Counted from the first letter of the stretch, positions 8,674 to 17,923 are shown. The stretch is 64,000 nt of DNA from an uncultured Porphyromonas sp. (GCA_900539155.1 UQBE01000003.1:23574-87573); one strand, 5' to 3'. The notes: a model not told the origin generated them from the sequence alone. Program-made: numbers and translations.

Positions 8674-10986
8674 ATGAAATCAAAACTACTCCTTCTCCTC
8701 ACGCTCTTGGGCGTGTTAGGACTCACGGCACCTAGAGCTGCGGCTCAGGCTCCAGAACCTGTCATTAGTTCAGTCACCATTACCACGGCACTAAACGTCG
8801 GAGACCGAATGAACATCATCTTCCAAGGTCCCGATGGAAAAACTGGTCAGGGCATTGACGTAAAAGGTGCTAAGCCAGTAGAGGTCGAGGGCAAGACTGC
8901 CTATGAAATCACTGAGAAGCCTGTCATCATCTCAGGAGATCTCTACTCCCTTGAGGTTACGATGTCTCAGGTGAAGTCGCTTAAGTTTGACAACTGCGTC
9001 CACCTCAAGACACTAATCTGTGGTACCAACATGATAGACTTCCTAGACCTTACTGGACTGTCAGCTCTAGAGTACCTGAACTGTACCTCATCAAACATCA
9101 ATACGATCAAGCTTGATGGTTGTACTAGTCTGAAGGAGATTAGAGCTGATGGTAACAAGATTAAGAGCATAAACCTGACAGCAGCTCCTAAACTAGAAGT
9201 CATCTCTCTGCCTATCAACCAGCTGACGGAGATTGACCTAAATGGAGTCGCTTGTAAGTCGCTAGACCTCTCTGCCAATGGCTTTAAGACTCTGGACTTG
9301 TCTAAGACTAAAGGGCTCGAGAGTCTCTATGTTTCTATGAATCCTCTCGTCTCAATTAACCTAGCAGGCTGTACCTCCCTCAAGAAGTTCAGTGCTAAGA
9401 CGACCAGTCTCGCAGAGATAAATCTTACAGGTCTTACGGCTCTTGAGGAGCTAGACTTGCACAAGGGTGCACTCACTAAGGTTACCTTCGGAGAGAATGC
9501 CGCTCTCAAGGAGATTGACTTGAGTGAGAATAAGCTCACAGCGGTTGACTTCGCGGCTTGTCCTAAGCTAGCTCACCTCAGTCTCAACGGTAACAAGCTG
9601 GAGGAGATGCACCTCAAGGACATGAGAAGCCTGAAAGACATCAACCTAAGATATAACAAGCTTACCAACTTCTCTATTGAGAACTGCCCAAGACTCAATA
9701 GTGTCGTCCTCAGTGACAACTTCCTAACCTCTGCAGACCTATCTGGTGGTAAGCTCAGACTGCAGGATATATATGTAGATGGTAACCAGCTCACGACACT
9801 AGATGTCGCAGGATTTGCCAACCTATCTACACTCAGTGCTGGCAGAAACCAGCTCACAGAGGTGAAGCTAGAGGGATGTAATGCACTCCGCTATCTAGAC
9901 CTTTCTGAGAATAAGTTCTCAACTCTAACGTTCCCCGCACTTTCCACACTGGGAGAGGTGTATGTTCAGAATAACAACCTCCGGGGCGATGCGATGAAGA
10001 ATCTAATGAGTTCTCTGCCTAAGAAGAAGATTTCTGAGCCAGATACATACGCAGGTAGTATCTACGCTGTCGAGACACGTAGCGACAAGGAGCAGAATAT
10101 CTGCCTCAAGGAGCACGTCAAGATCGCCCACGACCAGGGCTGGGGTGTCTATGATCATCGGACTTGGAGCAACTATGATGGTGCTGCTCTCTGCAAGGTT
10201 ACGACAAAGACTATCGGCGAGGGTGGATCTATCAAGGTAAATGGTCAGACAGAGCTGCCCGAAGTTTACACAGACACTAAGATTGTAATCACAGCTGACA
10301 GCAAGGAGGGATACGCTCTCAAGACACTTGTTGAGGTCCTCAAGGGAGATACCATCAACATCTTCAACGAGCGCTACTTCTACGCTTCTGATGCGGATGC
10401 TGAGGTTGTCGCAACCTTTACCAACGACATCTGCAAGGTTGTCCTGAAGAAGCTCGGTAAGGGTGTCCTCAAGCTCAAGGGAGACGGTCTCGATACGAGA
10501 GGTCTACCTCGTGGTATGGAGCTAGAAGTTGTCGCTGGTGCTGAGGATGAGTACGCAGACTGGCAGCTCGGTGCTCTTACGATGAAGAAGCTCAAGAGTG
10601 GCGGTAGACCTATCAACATTATGGGTACCAAGACCTTTACTCTAGAAGAGGACACGGAGATTTTTGCTGAGTACCAGAACGCGAATGGCGTAGAGCCAGG
10701 AGATACTGCTACTTGGGACGGCGAGAAGTGGCTCGGTGTCATCATGCCAACCGTACCAAGCTCTGAGGAGGCTCAGCTCTTCCCCAACCCCGCTACAGAC
10801 TTTGTCACCATCGCTGGTGCACAGCCCGCTACGGTTGTCAATATCTACACGCTCTCAGGCTCACTCGTCCGTAGCTACGCTACCAACCGTGAGGGCTATG
10901 CAGAGCTTACAGTCGCTGATCTTCCCGAGGGTACATACGTTGTCCTGATAGGCAATGATCCTCGCAAGTTGATTATACGTCGTTGA
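8674..10986 (+). CDS. Secreted internalin-type leucine-rich-repeat protein with T9SS tail
   Basis: A 770-residue protein with a signal peptide ending PRAAAQ. About 17 leucine-rich repeats of roughly 21 residues (about 85-460) have the pattern LxxLDLSxNxLxxVxLxxC, for example LKEIDLSENKLTAVDF and LRYLDLSENKFSTLTF. Two B-repeat-like segments follow (about 505-670; CKVTTKTIGEGGSIKVNG and CKVVLKKLGKGVLKLKG). The final 75 residues are a clear T9SS sorting domain (LFPNPATDFVTIAG to LIIRR). Expected location is the cell surface. Internalin-like LRR proteins of this genus act in adhesion or host-cell interaction, but no ligand can be named. The preceding gene is an LRR protein of a different repeat class, so they are not simple duplicates. 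Confidence 0.9.
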   Translation: MKSKLLLLLTLLGVLGLTAPRAAAQAPEPVISSVTITTALNVGDRMNIIFQGPDGKTGQGIDVKGAKPVEVEGKTAYEITEKPVIISGDLYSLEVTMSQVKSLKFDNCVHLKTLICGTNMIDFLDLTGLSALEYLNCTSSNINTIKLDGCTSLKEIRADGNKIKSINLTAAPKLEVISLPINQLTEIDLNGVACKSLDLSANGFKTLDLSKTKGLESLYVSMNPLVSINLAGCTSLKKFSAKTTSLAEINLTGLTALEELDLHKGALTKVTFGENAALKEIDLSENKLTAVDFAACPKLAHLSLNGNKLEEMHLKDMRSLKDINLRYNKLTNFSIENCPRLNSVVLSDNFLTSADLSGGKLRLQDIYVDGNQLTTLDVAGFANLSTLSAGRNQLTEVKLEGCNALRYLDLSENKFSTLTFPALSTLGEVYVQNNNLRGDAMKNLMSSLPKKKISEPDTYAGSIYAVETRSDKEQNICLKEHVKIAHDQGWGVYDHRTWSNYDGAALCKVTTKTIGEGGSIKVNGQTELPEVYTDTKIVITADSKEGYALKTLVEVLKGDTINIFNERYFYASDADAEVVATFTNDICKVVLKKLGKGVLKLKGDGLDTRGLPRGMELEVVAGAEDEYADWQLGALTMKKLKSGGRPINIMGTKTFTLEEDTEIFAEYQNANGVEPGDTATWDGEKWLGVIMPTVPSSEEAQLFPNPATDFVTIAGAQPATVVNIYTLSGSLVRSYATNREGYAELTVADLPEGTYVVLIGNDPRKLIIRR

Positions 10987-11013
10987 TGACAAGGACGACT
11001 CTATAATATAAGG

Positions 11014-11054
11014 TACAGTGTGGTGGCACAGCAGTTATGTAGCTCCACACTGTA
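11014..11054 (+). terminator. Stem-loop downstream of the second LRR gene
   Basis: A perfect 10-bp stem TACAGTGTGG/CCACACTGTA, 28 bp after the stop codon. The following bases (TCTTATGTTT) are only moderately T-rich. It falls in the leader of the serine protease gene. Confidence 0.5.
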
Positions 11055-11122
11055 TCTTATGTTTGGGTCATGACAAGACTCTATACTTATCTAATTACAC
11101 AAAGCACAGTTTACACCGCTTT

Positions 11123-14053
11123 ATGAATCATTCATTTATATCCAAACTACTAGCTGCGGGTATCCTCCTCCTCTCTTGCATAGGAGGACTGGTGGCACAG
11201 CAGTCCTTTGGAGGAGTCCCAGCAGGCTTTACTGCCACGACAGCTGAGCTACGCTCGGCAGGGAGTACGCCTGTGGTTCGTGTCCTCCCGGAGTTCAATG
11301 TTCAGGACTTCCGCACGACGCAAGCTTGGAACAAAGGGCAGGTACAGTTCAAGCCCCTCAACATCGGTCGTGTCGTAAAGACCTCTATCGACTTCGCTCG
11401 TCAGGCTCAGCCGATTGAGCTGGAGTATGGCAAAGTAATTTACCGTCTGCGTGTCTCTTCTCCGGGAGCGCAGGCTATGACACTCCTATATGATGACTTC
11501 TTTATCCCCAACGATGGTGGACGTCTCTACATCTACACCCCTGACCGTGCCACACTCCTAGGCGCATACACCTACGAGACGCACCCCAAGCACGGAGGCT
11601 TTGCCAATGAGCCGGTGAACGGTGATGAGGTCATTATGGAGTATGAGCCAGGACGTACTGGAGCAATGCCCACACTTCTGGTATCTGGTGTCGGCTATAT
11701 CTACAGTGCTAAGGTAGATCCTCAGACCAATAAGCTCCGCATTTACAATCCAGGAGAAGATGAGAGTGGAGACCCAATTCCTCAGATCGGTATCAACTGT
11801 CCTGAGGGAGCTGAGTGGCAGGCTGAGAAGACGGGTGTCTGCCAACTGATTATGTATGATGAGGAGGGTATCGGACTCTGCTCGGGCAACTTGCTGAACA
11901 ACACCAACCTGGACTTCCGTCCCTTCATCATATCCGCAGCACACTGTATCTCGCTTAGCGATAAGCAGGAGGTAGAGCAGAAGTATCTGGACAAGTGGAC
12001 TTTCGTCTTCCACTATGAGAAGCCAACCTGTAGCAACGGCTCTCTAGCACTCAATCGTGGTAAGTCTATCGTCGGCTGTCAAGTACGTACGTTCCTCCCC
12101 TTCCTAGGTATGAGCGATGGTCTACTCCTTGAGGCAAAGACGGAGGTTCCTGAGAGTTATCGCGTCTATTACAACGGTTGGGATCGCTGGTCCGTACTTC
12201 CCAAGACGCCAGTCGTAGGCATACATCACCCGATGGGCGATGCAAAGAAGATTTCCATTGCAAACGGTCCTATTAGTCTAAGCACTTGGGATACGGGAGA
12301 TGGCGAGGCAGGAGAGAAGAATGCTCACTTCGAGTTTCACTACACACAGGGAGCTACCGAGGGTGGTTCATCAGGCTCTTCGCTCTTCAGTGCTGAGCAC
12401 CTAGTCGTGGGTACCCTCACCGGTGGTCGTACAGAGGGTGATGACTTCTACGGACGTCTCAAGTTCCACTGGGATCACTTTGCCAAGGGTGACTCAATCG
12501 ACCGCATGGACATCTACCTCGATCCAAAGGAGGGTGGACAGGCTCGTCGTCTAGAGGGTACATGGCGCAATGGTCTCAAGCCACTACAGCCCGTGTCTGA
12601 CCTCAAGGTGCAGGTATCCAATACGGATGTCAACCTCTCTTGGGCCGCTATCGACAAGAACACAATCCCCTCAGAGTGGAAGGTCTTCTATCGCATCTAT
12701 CGCAATGGAGCCTTTGTCACAGAGATTACAGAGAACAAGTACACCGAGACCCGTCAGGTCGCTCTTGGAGACTCGTCTCGTGAGGGCTCTGTCGTTTACG
12801 GAGTACAGGTGCGCTATGACTACGGCACTCAGGCAACGTCTGAGGATGAGAATTCAGAAGATGCAGAGCGCACCTCTGGCAAGTCTGACCTCATCGAGCA
12901 GGGTGCCTACTGGGGCAATGCTGTACGTACTATGACAGCTACTCCTAAGGCTAGTAGCAATGGTGTCTTCGTCACTTGGAGTGAGCCTGCCAACCTGCAG
13001 GAGGTCTCTCTCTTTGGCTATCCCGATCCCGAGAAGATGGAGTTCATCTCCTACGAGCATCCCAAGGCAGAGTTCACTAGTTACCGTTACTCTACGCCTA
13101 CTCGCTACAACCTGACGGTACGTATCGCCAGTGATCGCTTCGTAGGAGAGGATAGTCCGACGCTCTATGCAGTACGACTCATCCCCGACACGCTCCTTAA
13201 CCTCCCCGAGCCTGAGAAAGCGCAGCGCTATACGATCATTGTACGCAATGGTGCTGAGCGTAATGACATGCTGGGTGGTATGGCTGGTGTGACGTATGAG
13301 CAGTTCTTCAATGTCCCAGAAGACTGGAAGCCCGGTGAGTGGGTCACAGTAGTTCTGGACAAGCCCTTCAAGATAAATCCTATGAATGACCTCTTCATCG
13401 GCTGTGGTATCACAAACAAGGACAACCCCGCGGGCGTCGTCTGTGTCAAGGGTACCAACGATGAAATACGTCCTTACCTAGATGGCTTCATTCTAATCAA
13501 CCAGATGATGGTCCCACTTCCCGAGAGCAAGTACAGGGGCTCCACAGCGCCTAACGAGTATCACGCAATGCGCTTCGTATTCGCACCTTCTGACCGTGTA
13601 GAGAAGCTCAAGGATTTCGACTGCTTTGCCAAGGGTAAGGTACCCGTACCCTTCCCCAAGGTCAAGAGCTACAAGCTCCTCAAGAATGGCAAGGTCATCG
13701 CCGAGGGGCTCACATCCAACGATTACCAAGACCCCACGGGTAGTACGACCGACAGCTACACAGTAGAGGTCGTCTACGAGAATGGTGGTGCTTACGCTCC
13801 TGTAGGCGTCAGCGAGGTAGAGCGTGCTCTCGAACCAATCGCTTATCCTACGCAGCTCGACGCTACGGCTCAGCTCTATCTGGAGAATAGTGCAGAGGTG
13901 CTGACGCTCCGCGTGCTGACCGTCGAGGGCGTTAGTGTGATGCAGATTGATCAGCCCGGACGCGTCGTAGATCTCTCTACGCTGTCTGCTGGTCGCTACG
14001 TCGTCGTAATGCAGACGGCGACGGGTACTTTCACACAGTACATCACCAAGTAG
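11123..14053 (+). CDS. Lysyl-endopeptidase-like (S1) serine protease with T9SS tail
   Basis: A 976-residue secreted protease, counting from ATG 11123 where a clear signal peptide begins (MNHSFISKLLAAGILLLS, ending GLVAQ). The frame extends upstream to a GTG at 11018, but that part overlaps the stem-loop of the previous gene. The catalytic domain (about 190-490) shows His274 in ISAAHC, a plausible Asp332 in MSDGLLLE, and Ser417 in TEGGSSGSSLF, the layout of Achromobacter lysyl endopeptidase. Fibronectin-type and other beta modules follow (SDLKVQVSNTDVNLSW near 510). The last 70 residues look like a degenerate T9SS domain (LSAGRYVVVMQTATGTF). The P. gingivalis Lys-specific protease PepK is a plausible relative, but orthology was not tested. 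Confidence 0.88.
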   Translation: MNHSFISKLLAAGILLLSCIGGLVAQQSFGGVPAGFTATTAELRSAGSTPVVRVLPEFNVQDFRTTQAWNKGQVQFKPLNIGRVVKTSIDFARQAQPIELEYGKVIYRLRVSSPGAQAMTLLYDDFFIPNDGGRLYIYTPDRATLLGAYTYETHPKHGGFANEPVNGDEVIMEYEPGRTGAMPTLLVSGVGYIYSAKVDPQTNKLRIYNPGEDESGDPIPQIGINCPEGAEWQAEKTGVCQLIMYDEEGIGLCSGNLLNNTNLDFRPFIISAAHCISLSDKQEVEQKYLDKWTFVFHYEKPTCSNGSLALNRGKSIVGCQVRTFLPFLGMSDGLLLEAKTEVPESYRVYYNGWDRWSVLPKTPVVGIHHPMGDAKKISIANGPISLSTWDTGDGEAGEKNAHFEFHYTQGATEGGSSGSSLFSAEHLVVGTLTGGRTEGDDFYGRLKFHWDHFAKGDSIDRMDIYLDPKEGGQARRLEGTWRNGLKPLQPVSDLKVQVSNTDVNLSWAAIDKNTIPSEWKVFYRIYRNGAFVTEITENKYTETRQVALGDSSREGSVVYGVQVRYDYGTQATSEDENSEDAERTSGKSDLIEQGAYWGNAVRTMTATPKASSNGVFVTWSEPANLQEVSLFGYPDPEKMEFISYEHPKAEFTSYRYSTPTRYNLTVRIASDRFVGEDSPTLYAVRLIPDTLLNLPEPEKAQRYTIIVRNGAERNDMLGGMAGVTYEQFFNVPEDWKPGEWVTVVLDKPFKINPMNDLFIGCGITNKDNPAGVVCVKGTNDEIRPYLDGFILINQMMVPLPESKYRGSTAPNEYHAMRFVFAPSDRVEKLKDFDCFAKGKVPVPFPKVKSYKLLKNGKVIAEGLTSNDYQDPTGSTTDSYTVEVVYENGGAYAPVGVSEVERALEPIAYPTQLDATAQLYLENSAEVLTLRVLTVEGVSVMQIDQPGRVVDLSTLSAGRYVVVMQTATGTFTQYITK

Positions 14054-14155
14054 AGGCAGCTGTAGCGAGACCATCGTCTCAGATTAGAGTCAGTCTCATC
14101 AGGGGCTAGTGTCACTAGATAGACTAGGTACGCACAGCCCACCCGTTAGATAGCT

Positions 14156-14200
14156 AGGAGCGTGGTAAGGATATAGTGCCTTATCACGCTCCTTTCTTAT
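14156..14200 (+). terminator. Terminator after the serine protease
   Basis: A long stem AGGAGCGTGgTAAGG/CCTTAtCACGCTCCT (14156-14193) with a short loop, followed by TTCTTAT. Confidence 0.7.
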
Positions 14201-14226
14201 GGATTGTCGGAAGGCAATCTCTTTAT

Positions 14227-14401
14227 GAGACTGTTGCATAAAGGCGCATCGCTGTGTTGCTTTCGGGATTCGGCTTCGGTCACATACGGATGTATGCTCC
14301 ATTCAGACCTCACCCTCAGCGTCTTGCGCTTCATCCTTTCTGCAAAGTCTGGACAATCTTGCAAGCCAGATTGTGATCCTGTAGACTTTTGCAACAGTCT
14401 C
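14227..14401. mobile_element. 175-bp MITE, copy 1
   Basis: The ends are exact inverted repeats, GAGACTGTTGCA (14227-14238) and TGCAACAGTCTC (14390-14401), flanked by the direct repeat TTTAT on both sides. The interior matches, in reverse orientation, the element at 35424-35598. It is too short to encode a transposase, so it is probably mobilised in trans by an insertion sequence elsewhere. Its right end lies 37 bp before the ribE promoter. Confidence 0.85.
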
Positions 14402-14437
14402 TTTATATACGATTGCGCAGGGACAGTAATGATTTCG

Positions 14438-14445
14438 TATCTTTG
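14438..14445 (+). promoter_or_regulatory. Promoter for ribE - nitroreductase
   Basis: TATCTTTG, 36 bp before ATG 14482, with TTG at 14413-14415 as a possible -33 element. Confidence 0.6.
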
Positions 14446-14481
14446 CGGAGTAACAAGTCAATAAGAGCAAACCAAATAGAT

Positions 14482-15084
14482 ATGTTTAGTGGAATAGTAG
14501 AAGGCATGGCGCAGGTGCGCCGCCTCACCCGTGAGGGAAGCAACCTGCACATCACACTCGCCTGTAGCTTTGCCGGAGAGTTGCAGATAGATCAGAGTAT
14601 CGCACACAACGGCGTCTGCCTGACCGTCGTCTCGCTCGAGGAGGGCGGCTACACGGTGACCGCTGTCCAGGAGACACTCGACCGTAGCAACTTGGGGCTC
14701 CTACAGGTAGGCGATTATGTCAATGTAGAGCGCAGTATGATGCTCGGCGGTCGTCTGGATGGTCACATCGTGCAGGGGCATGTGGATCAGACGGCTCGCT
14801 GTACGGCTGTCCGAGAGATGGACGGAAGTCACTACTTCACCTTTGCCTATGAGGTGGATCGTGAGATGATGCGCCAGGGCTATATGACAGTCGAGAAGGG
14901 CTCCGTGACGGTCAATGGTGTGAGCCTTACCGTCTGCAATTCGCAGGAGTGCTCATTCGAGGTAGCAATCATCCCATATACGCTAGAACATACGAACTTC
15001 AAATACTTTACAGTAGGGAGCGTTGTCAACCTAGAGTTTGATATCTTGGGCAAGTATATCGCTCGTCTCCGTTCGTTTGACTAG
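14482..15084 (+). CDS. ribE: Riboflavin synthase alpha chain
   Basis: A 200-residue enzyme that dismutates two 6,7-dimethyl-8-ribityllumazine molecules to riboflavin. The N-terminus MFSGIVEG is diagnostic. The protein is an internal duplication: half one contains HNGVCLTVV and RSMMLGGRLDGHIVQGHVD, half two contains TVNGVSLTVC and a second barrel ending LEFDILGKYI. The open frame starts earlier (14389), but that extension runs into the MITE and promoter, so ATG 14482 is chosen. Length is normal for the family. The nitroreductase gene follows 14 bp later and may share the transcript; a flavoenzyme next to a flavin-synthesis gene is a sensible pairing (inference). No FMN riboswitch fold was recognised in the short leader. 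Confidence 0.97.
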   Translation: MFSGIVEGMAQVRRLTREGSNLHITLACSFAGELQIDQSIAHNGVCLTVVSLEEGGYTVTAVQETLDRSNLGLLQVGDYVNVERSMMLGGRLDGHIVQGHVDQTARCTAVREMDGSHYFTFAYEVDREMMRQGYMTVEKGSVTVNGVSLTVCNSQECSFEVAIIPYTLEHTNFKYFTVGSVVNLEFDILGKYIARLRSFD

Positions 15085-15098
15085 ACCCCTATGTAGCT

Positions 15099-15647
15099 AT
15101 GAAAGCAGAAGACCTATATGCTCTCTACCGGGAGCGTCAGAGTGATCGGAGGTTTGCCGATCGCCCTGTGCCACAAGAGGTGCTGGATCGTATTCTGAAC
15201 AACGCCCTGCTGGCACCCTCAGCGACCAATCAGCAGCCCTGGAGCATCGTGGCTGTTGCCGAGCCGGAAGCTGTACGGCGAGTAGGCCCAGCGGTTATCA
15301 AGGGCGTCACCAAGATGAATAAGTTTGCCCTGGAGGCTCCTGTGCATCTACTGATTGTGGCAGAGCGAGGGCGCTGGATAGCGCGGATGGGGAGCCGTGT
15401 GATGGGCGTGGATTACCGTCCGATAGACTTAGGTATCCTCGTGGCACATATCGTCCTCGCAGCACAGGCGGAGGGCATCGGGAGCTGCATCCTCGGCTGG
15501 ATTAACGATGCAGCCCTGCGCAAGGAGCTGGGCATACCGAGCAGTCGTCAGGTGGTCCTAGACATCCTCCTCGGCTACTCCGAGCAACCGACACGAGAGA
15601 AGAAGCGCAAGCATCCCGACGAGGTAATCCACTGGAACCAGTGGTGA
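15099..15647 (+). CDS. Nitroreductase-family flavoprotein
   Basis: A 182-residue FMN-binding oxidoreductase. The N-terminal RQSDRRFADRPVPQEVLDRIL and APSATNQQPW are the family's FMN-phosphate and ring-contacting motifs. A second characteristic block is LGILVAHIVLAAQAEGIGSCILGWI followed by LLGYSEQP. Members reduce nitro compounds, quinones or flavins with NAD(P)H; the physiological substrate cannot be read from sequence. It lies 14 bp behind ribE and probably shares its transcript. The Lys-Arg-rich C-terminus (REKKRKHPDEVIHWNQW) is typical of the small Bacteroidales members. Confidence 0.9.
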   Translation: MKAEDLYALYRERQSDRRFADRPVPQEVLDRILNNALLAPSATNQQPWSIVAVAEPEAVRRVGPAVIKGVTKMNKFALEAPVHLLIVAERGRWIARMGSRVMGVDYRPIDLGILVAHIVLAAQAEGIGSCILGWINDAALRKELGIPSSRQVVLDILLGYSEQPTREKKRKHPDEVIHWNQW

Positions 15648-15834
15648 CGATGAACTCTCTGTGAGCATGACTGCTCGCTTAGTCGATAGACTGCCTAGAG
15701 AGCCTCGTGGTGACGACTCTGGTTCTTGCGCTCTTGCGCTCCTCTCTAGCACTGCCGTGCGCTTTCCGCAGTAGTCTAGAGACTCTACACATGGCTTCCG
15801 TATATTCAATTAAGAAATGCAACGTTGGATCGCT
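15648..15834. other. Intergenic stretch, nothing recognised
   Basis: No promoter, RNA or gene was seen here. It leads into the repeat at 15835-16001. Confidence 0.5.
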
Positions 15835-16001
15835 ACAATAATTTAGCCTCGACGACATATCAACACGGTGCTGTGTCGGTGAAAACGGATTCTCCACGTG
15901 GATATTCGAGAAAGGAGGGTAATTAGAGATTAGAGGGCAGGGGAGACACATTGTGAGCCTGTTGACTTTTGCAACAGTCTCATTATAATGCGTCAGCCCT
16001 G
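15835..16001 (-). repeat. CCACGTGG element, copy D (short form)
   Basis: This is the copy-C element in reverse orientation with most of the array missing. It has a shared outer segment (ACAATAATTTAG, 15835-15846; GTGTCGG-TGAAAACGGAT, 15873-15890), a single CCACGTGG (15894-15901), a TTAGAGATTAGAGG tract, the 27-bp GAGCCTGTTG hairpin (15957-15983) and the terminal sequence TATAATGCGTCAGCCCTG (15984-16001), identical to the right end of copy C. Confidence 0.8.
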
Positions 16002-16032
16002 CGGGCGAGCTTGTCGGTTAGCCATATTTTTC

Positions 16033-16040
16033 TAACTTTG
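16033..16040 (+). promoter_or_regulatory. Promoter for the paired barrel-protein genes
   Basis: TAACTTTG, with TTG at 16011-16013 (19 bp spacing). The gene starts at 16087. Confidence 0.6.
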
Positions 16041-16086
16041 TGGTCAAGACGCATATTGCGTTAGTTACATCATATCTCAACAACCT

Positions 16087-17004
16087 ATGCAGTACCACTT
16101 ACACGCTTCGCTACGCGGATGTCTGCTCTCGGGCTTACTCCTCCTGCTCGCTACAAGCTGGCTAGAGGCTACCCCCTCAGCGACGACTCTCGCTCCAGAT
16201 ACAATCATCGAGCGGGATGACTACAAACTCACTATAGAGACTGGTAAGGATCAGACGGACGTGACCCTTGTCGACTACAACGAGCGGCACCGCGTGCGTC
16301 GCATGGAGACGACTGCATTTTCAATGGAGCGTGAGTTACGTCAGGTACTCTCGGGACTGGGGGGTACATTTGGGCTCTACGATGACAACAGCTTTCGCTG
16401 GGGTACGATACGGCTCTTCCCGAAGCTCTACTTCGGCTCGACGATGATGCTGGGCGATGCTTTCGCGCACGCTGCGACCCCCTGCTTCAACCACTATATG
16501 GTAGCTCCGATAGGGTATAGGTACTATATCAAGGGACGCTACTTCGTCGGCTTTGACTTTGCCCTGGAGGGACGCAGTTACAGTCTGCGTGATGGCTATT
16601 ACTTCACGCCTAGTCGGGAGCGCAACGAGCTACACCAGAGCCACTACGACGAGACGACGATGGGGCTACGCCAGAGCAAGCTGGTGACGCGCTACATATC
16701 GCTCCCGATTACGCTGGGGATGCGCCCGATGATGAATAGTCGTATGCGCATCGGTATCGAGGTAATCCCTCAGATTAAGTACAAGGAGTATGTGATGCAC
16801 AAGCAGTATGGTGACCGTCATAAGGAGCGCACCACGACAGAGGCGACGCCTCCGCTGTCGATGACTTATGGCGCATTTGTAGACTTTAGACCTATCGGAC
16901 TATACGTGCACTACACGCCTCAGTCGCTACTCCTCGTCAAAGACGCTATGAGCGGGTACAATAACAAGGGACTCCTCACGGCTGGACTCAGTATCACTTT
17001 CTAA
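16087..17004 (+). CDS. Predicted outer-membrane beta-barrel protein, function unknown
   Basis: Not recognised as a named family. The 305-residue product has an N-terminal signal sequence (LLSGLLLLLATSW). A short charged region follows (DTIIERDDYKLTIETGKDQTD). Most of the rest alternates polar and aromatic residues, with repeated segments like YRYYIKGRYFVGFDFALEGRSYSLRDGYYF, and it ends in Phe (LSITF), which is usual for outer-membrane barrels. Its partner 13 bp downstream has the same plan, including a similar Asp-Thr-Ile charged opening, so the two may be diverged duplicates working together. Both sit between a single promoter and a single strong terminator, so they form a two-gene operon. 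Confidence 0.6.
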   Translation: MQYHLHASLRGCLLSGLLLLLATSWLEATPSATTLAPDTIIERDDYKLTIETGKDQTDVTLVDYNERHRVRRMETTAFSMERELRQVLSGLGGTFGLYDDNSFRWGTIRLFPKLYFGSTMMLGDAFAHAATPCFNHYMVAPIGYRYYIKGRYFVGFDFALEGRSYSLRDGYYFTPSRERNELHQSHYDETTMGLRQSKLVTRYISLPITLGMRPMMNSRMRIGIEVIPQIKYKEYVMHKQYGDRHKERTTTEATPPLSMTYGAFVDFRPIGLYVHYTPQSLLLVKDAMSGYNNKGLLTAGLSITF

Positions 17005-17017
17005 TCGTATCGTCACT

Positions 17018-17923
17018 ATGTACTCAAGAGTTTATACATTACCCTTATTTGCACTGGTCACTCTACTACTCTCTACGCTAGGAGCAACGGGGCAGACGGT
17101 GGCAACATGCGATACGATCGACCTCGCCGACCGCACGGTCTATGTGATGCGCGGGGAGAAGGATAGTCAGATAGAGGTGGCTCACCGACTTCCAGAAGGT
17201 CAGGAGCAAAACGTGCCACTCTATATAGATAAGGTATGGACGAGGGGTGGTCGCCAGTCAGCGTGGAACCGCTCTCGTGTCAGTGCTGTACACAAGCAAG
17301 ATGGCAAAGCAATCGTCTACAAGACTCTGGTGGGGGATGTCTCTTATCACTTCGTCGGTTCCCTTGGTTGGAACCTTTTCACCGCACCCGACTGGAGTGG
17401 CAAGCAACGCTTCTGGGGCTCTATGCGCTACGAATTTGGAGTTTACGGTATTCTTCAGATCGGGCGTAGCCCGTGGGCATTCAACGTAGGTACATCGTTC
17501 GTGAGGAGTACCTTCGCCTTTGATAAGAAGTATGCGCTACAGCGTGACGATGAGGGGCTGACTACCTTCAAGCAGGAGCCTACGGGCGTGGGCTATGCAC
17601 GGACGCAACTGGATATCCTCTCCATTGAGATGCCCGTAGGTCTCTCACTCTCCTGGGGCGAGACGAACGCCTGGAGTTCGCTGGCTGTGGTCCCTAAGAT
17701 TGTCTGCCTGCAAAAGTCTCGTACCCGCTCACTCGATGAGCGCGTCAGCACGCTCGTGGACAATGATCTCAATGTGCGTCCCTTCGGACTAGACTTACGA
17801 GGTGAGATTGGGTACGGCTACTTCGGACTCTTCGGACGTGTTAGTCTGTTTAGCACGATTCCCTCATCATTGGCCGATGTGAACACGAGAGACTATTCGG
17901 TGGGAATAGTGGCTCGCTTCTAG
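17018..17923 (+). CDS. Predicted outer-membrane beta-barrel protein, partner of 16087-17004
   Basis: The 301-residue product has a signal peptide (LPLFALVTLLLSTLGATGQ), then CDTIDLADRTVYVMRGEKDSQ, which parallels the charged opening of the preceding protein. Amphipathic strands follow to a C-terminal VGIVARF, again consistent with an outer-membrane barrel. No enzyme motif is visible. It is the second gene of the operon and is closed by the terminator at 17998. Function is unknown; a porin-like or assembly role is only a guess. Confidence 0.6.
   Translation: MYSRVYTLPLFALVTLLLSTLGATGQTVATCDTIDLADRTVYVMRGEKDSQIEVAHRLPEGQEQNVPLYIDKVWTRGGRQSAWNRSRVSAVHKQDGKAIVYKTLVGDVSYHFVGSLGWNLFTAPDWSGKQRFWGSMRYEFGVYGILQIGRSPWAFNVGTSFVRSTFAFDKKYALQRDDEGLTTFKQEPTGVGYARTQLDILSIEMPVGLSLSWGETNAWSSLAVVPKIVCLQKSRTRSLDERVSTLVDNDLNVRPFGLDLRGEIGYGYFGLFGRVSLFSTIPSSLADVNTRDYSVGIVARF

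Noticed and set aside
13493..14074. 193-codon frame antisense to the serine protease end
   Set aside because: It covers the T9SS-tail region of a well-supported gene and shows no domain.
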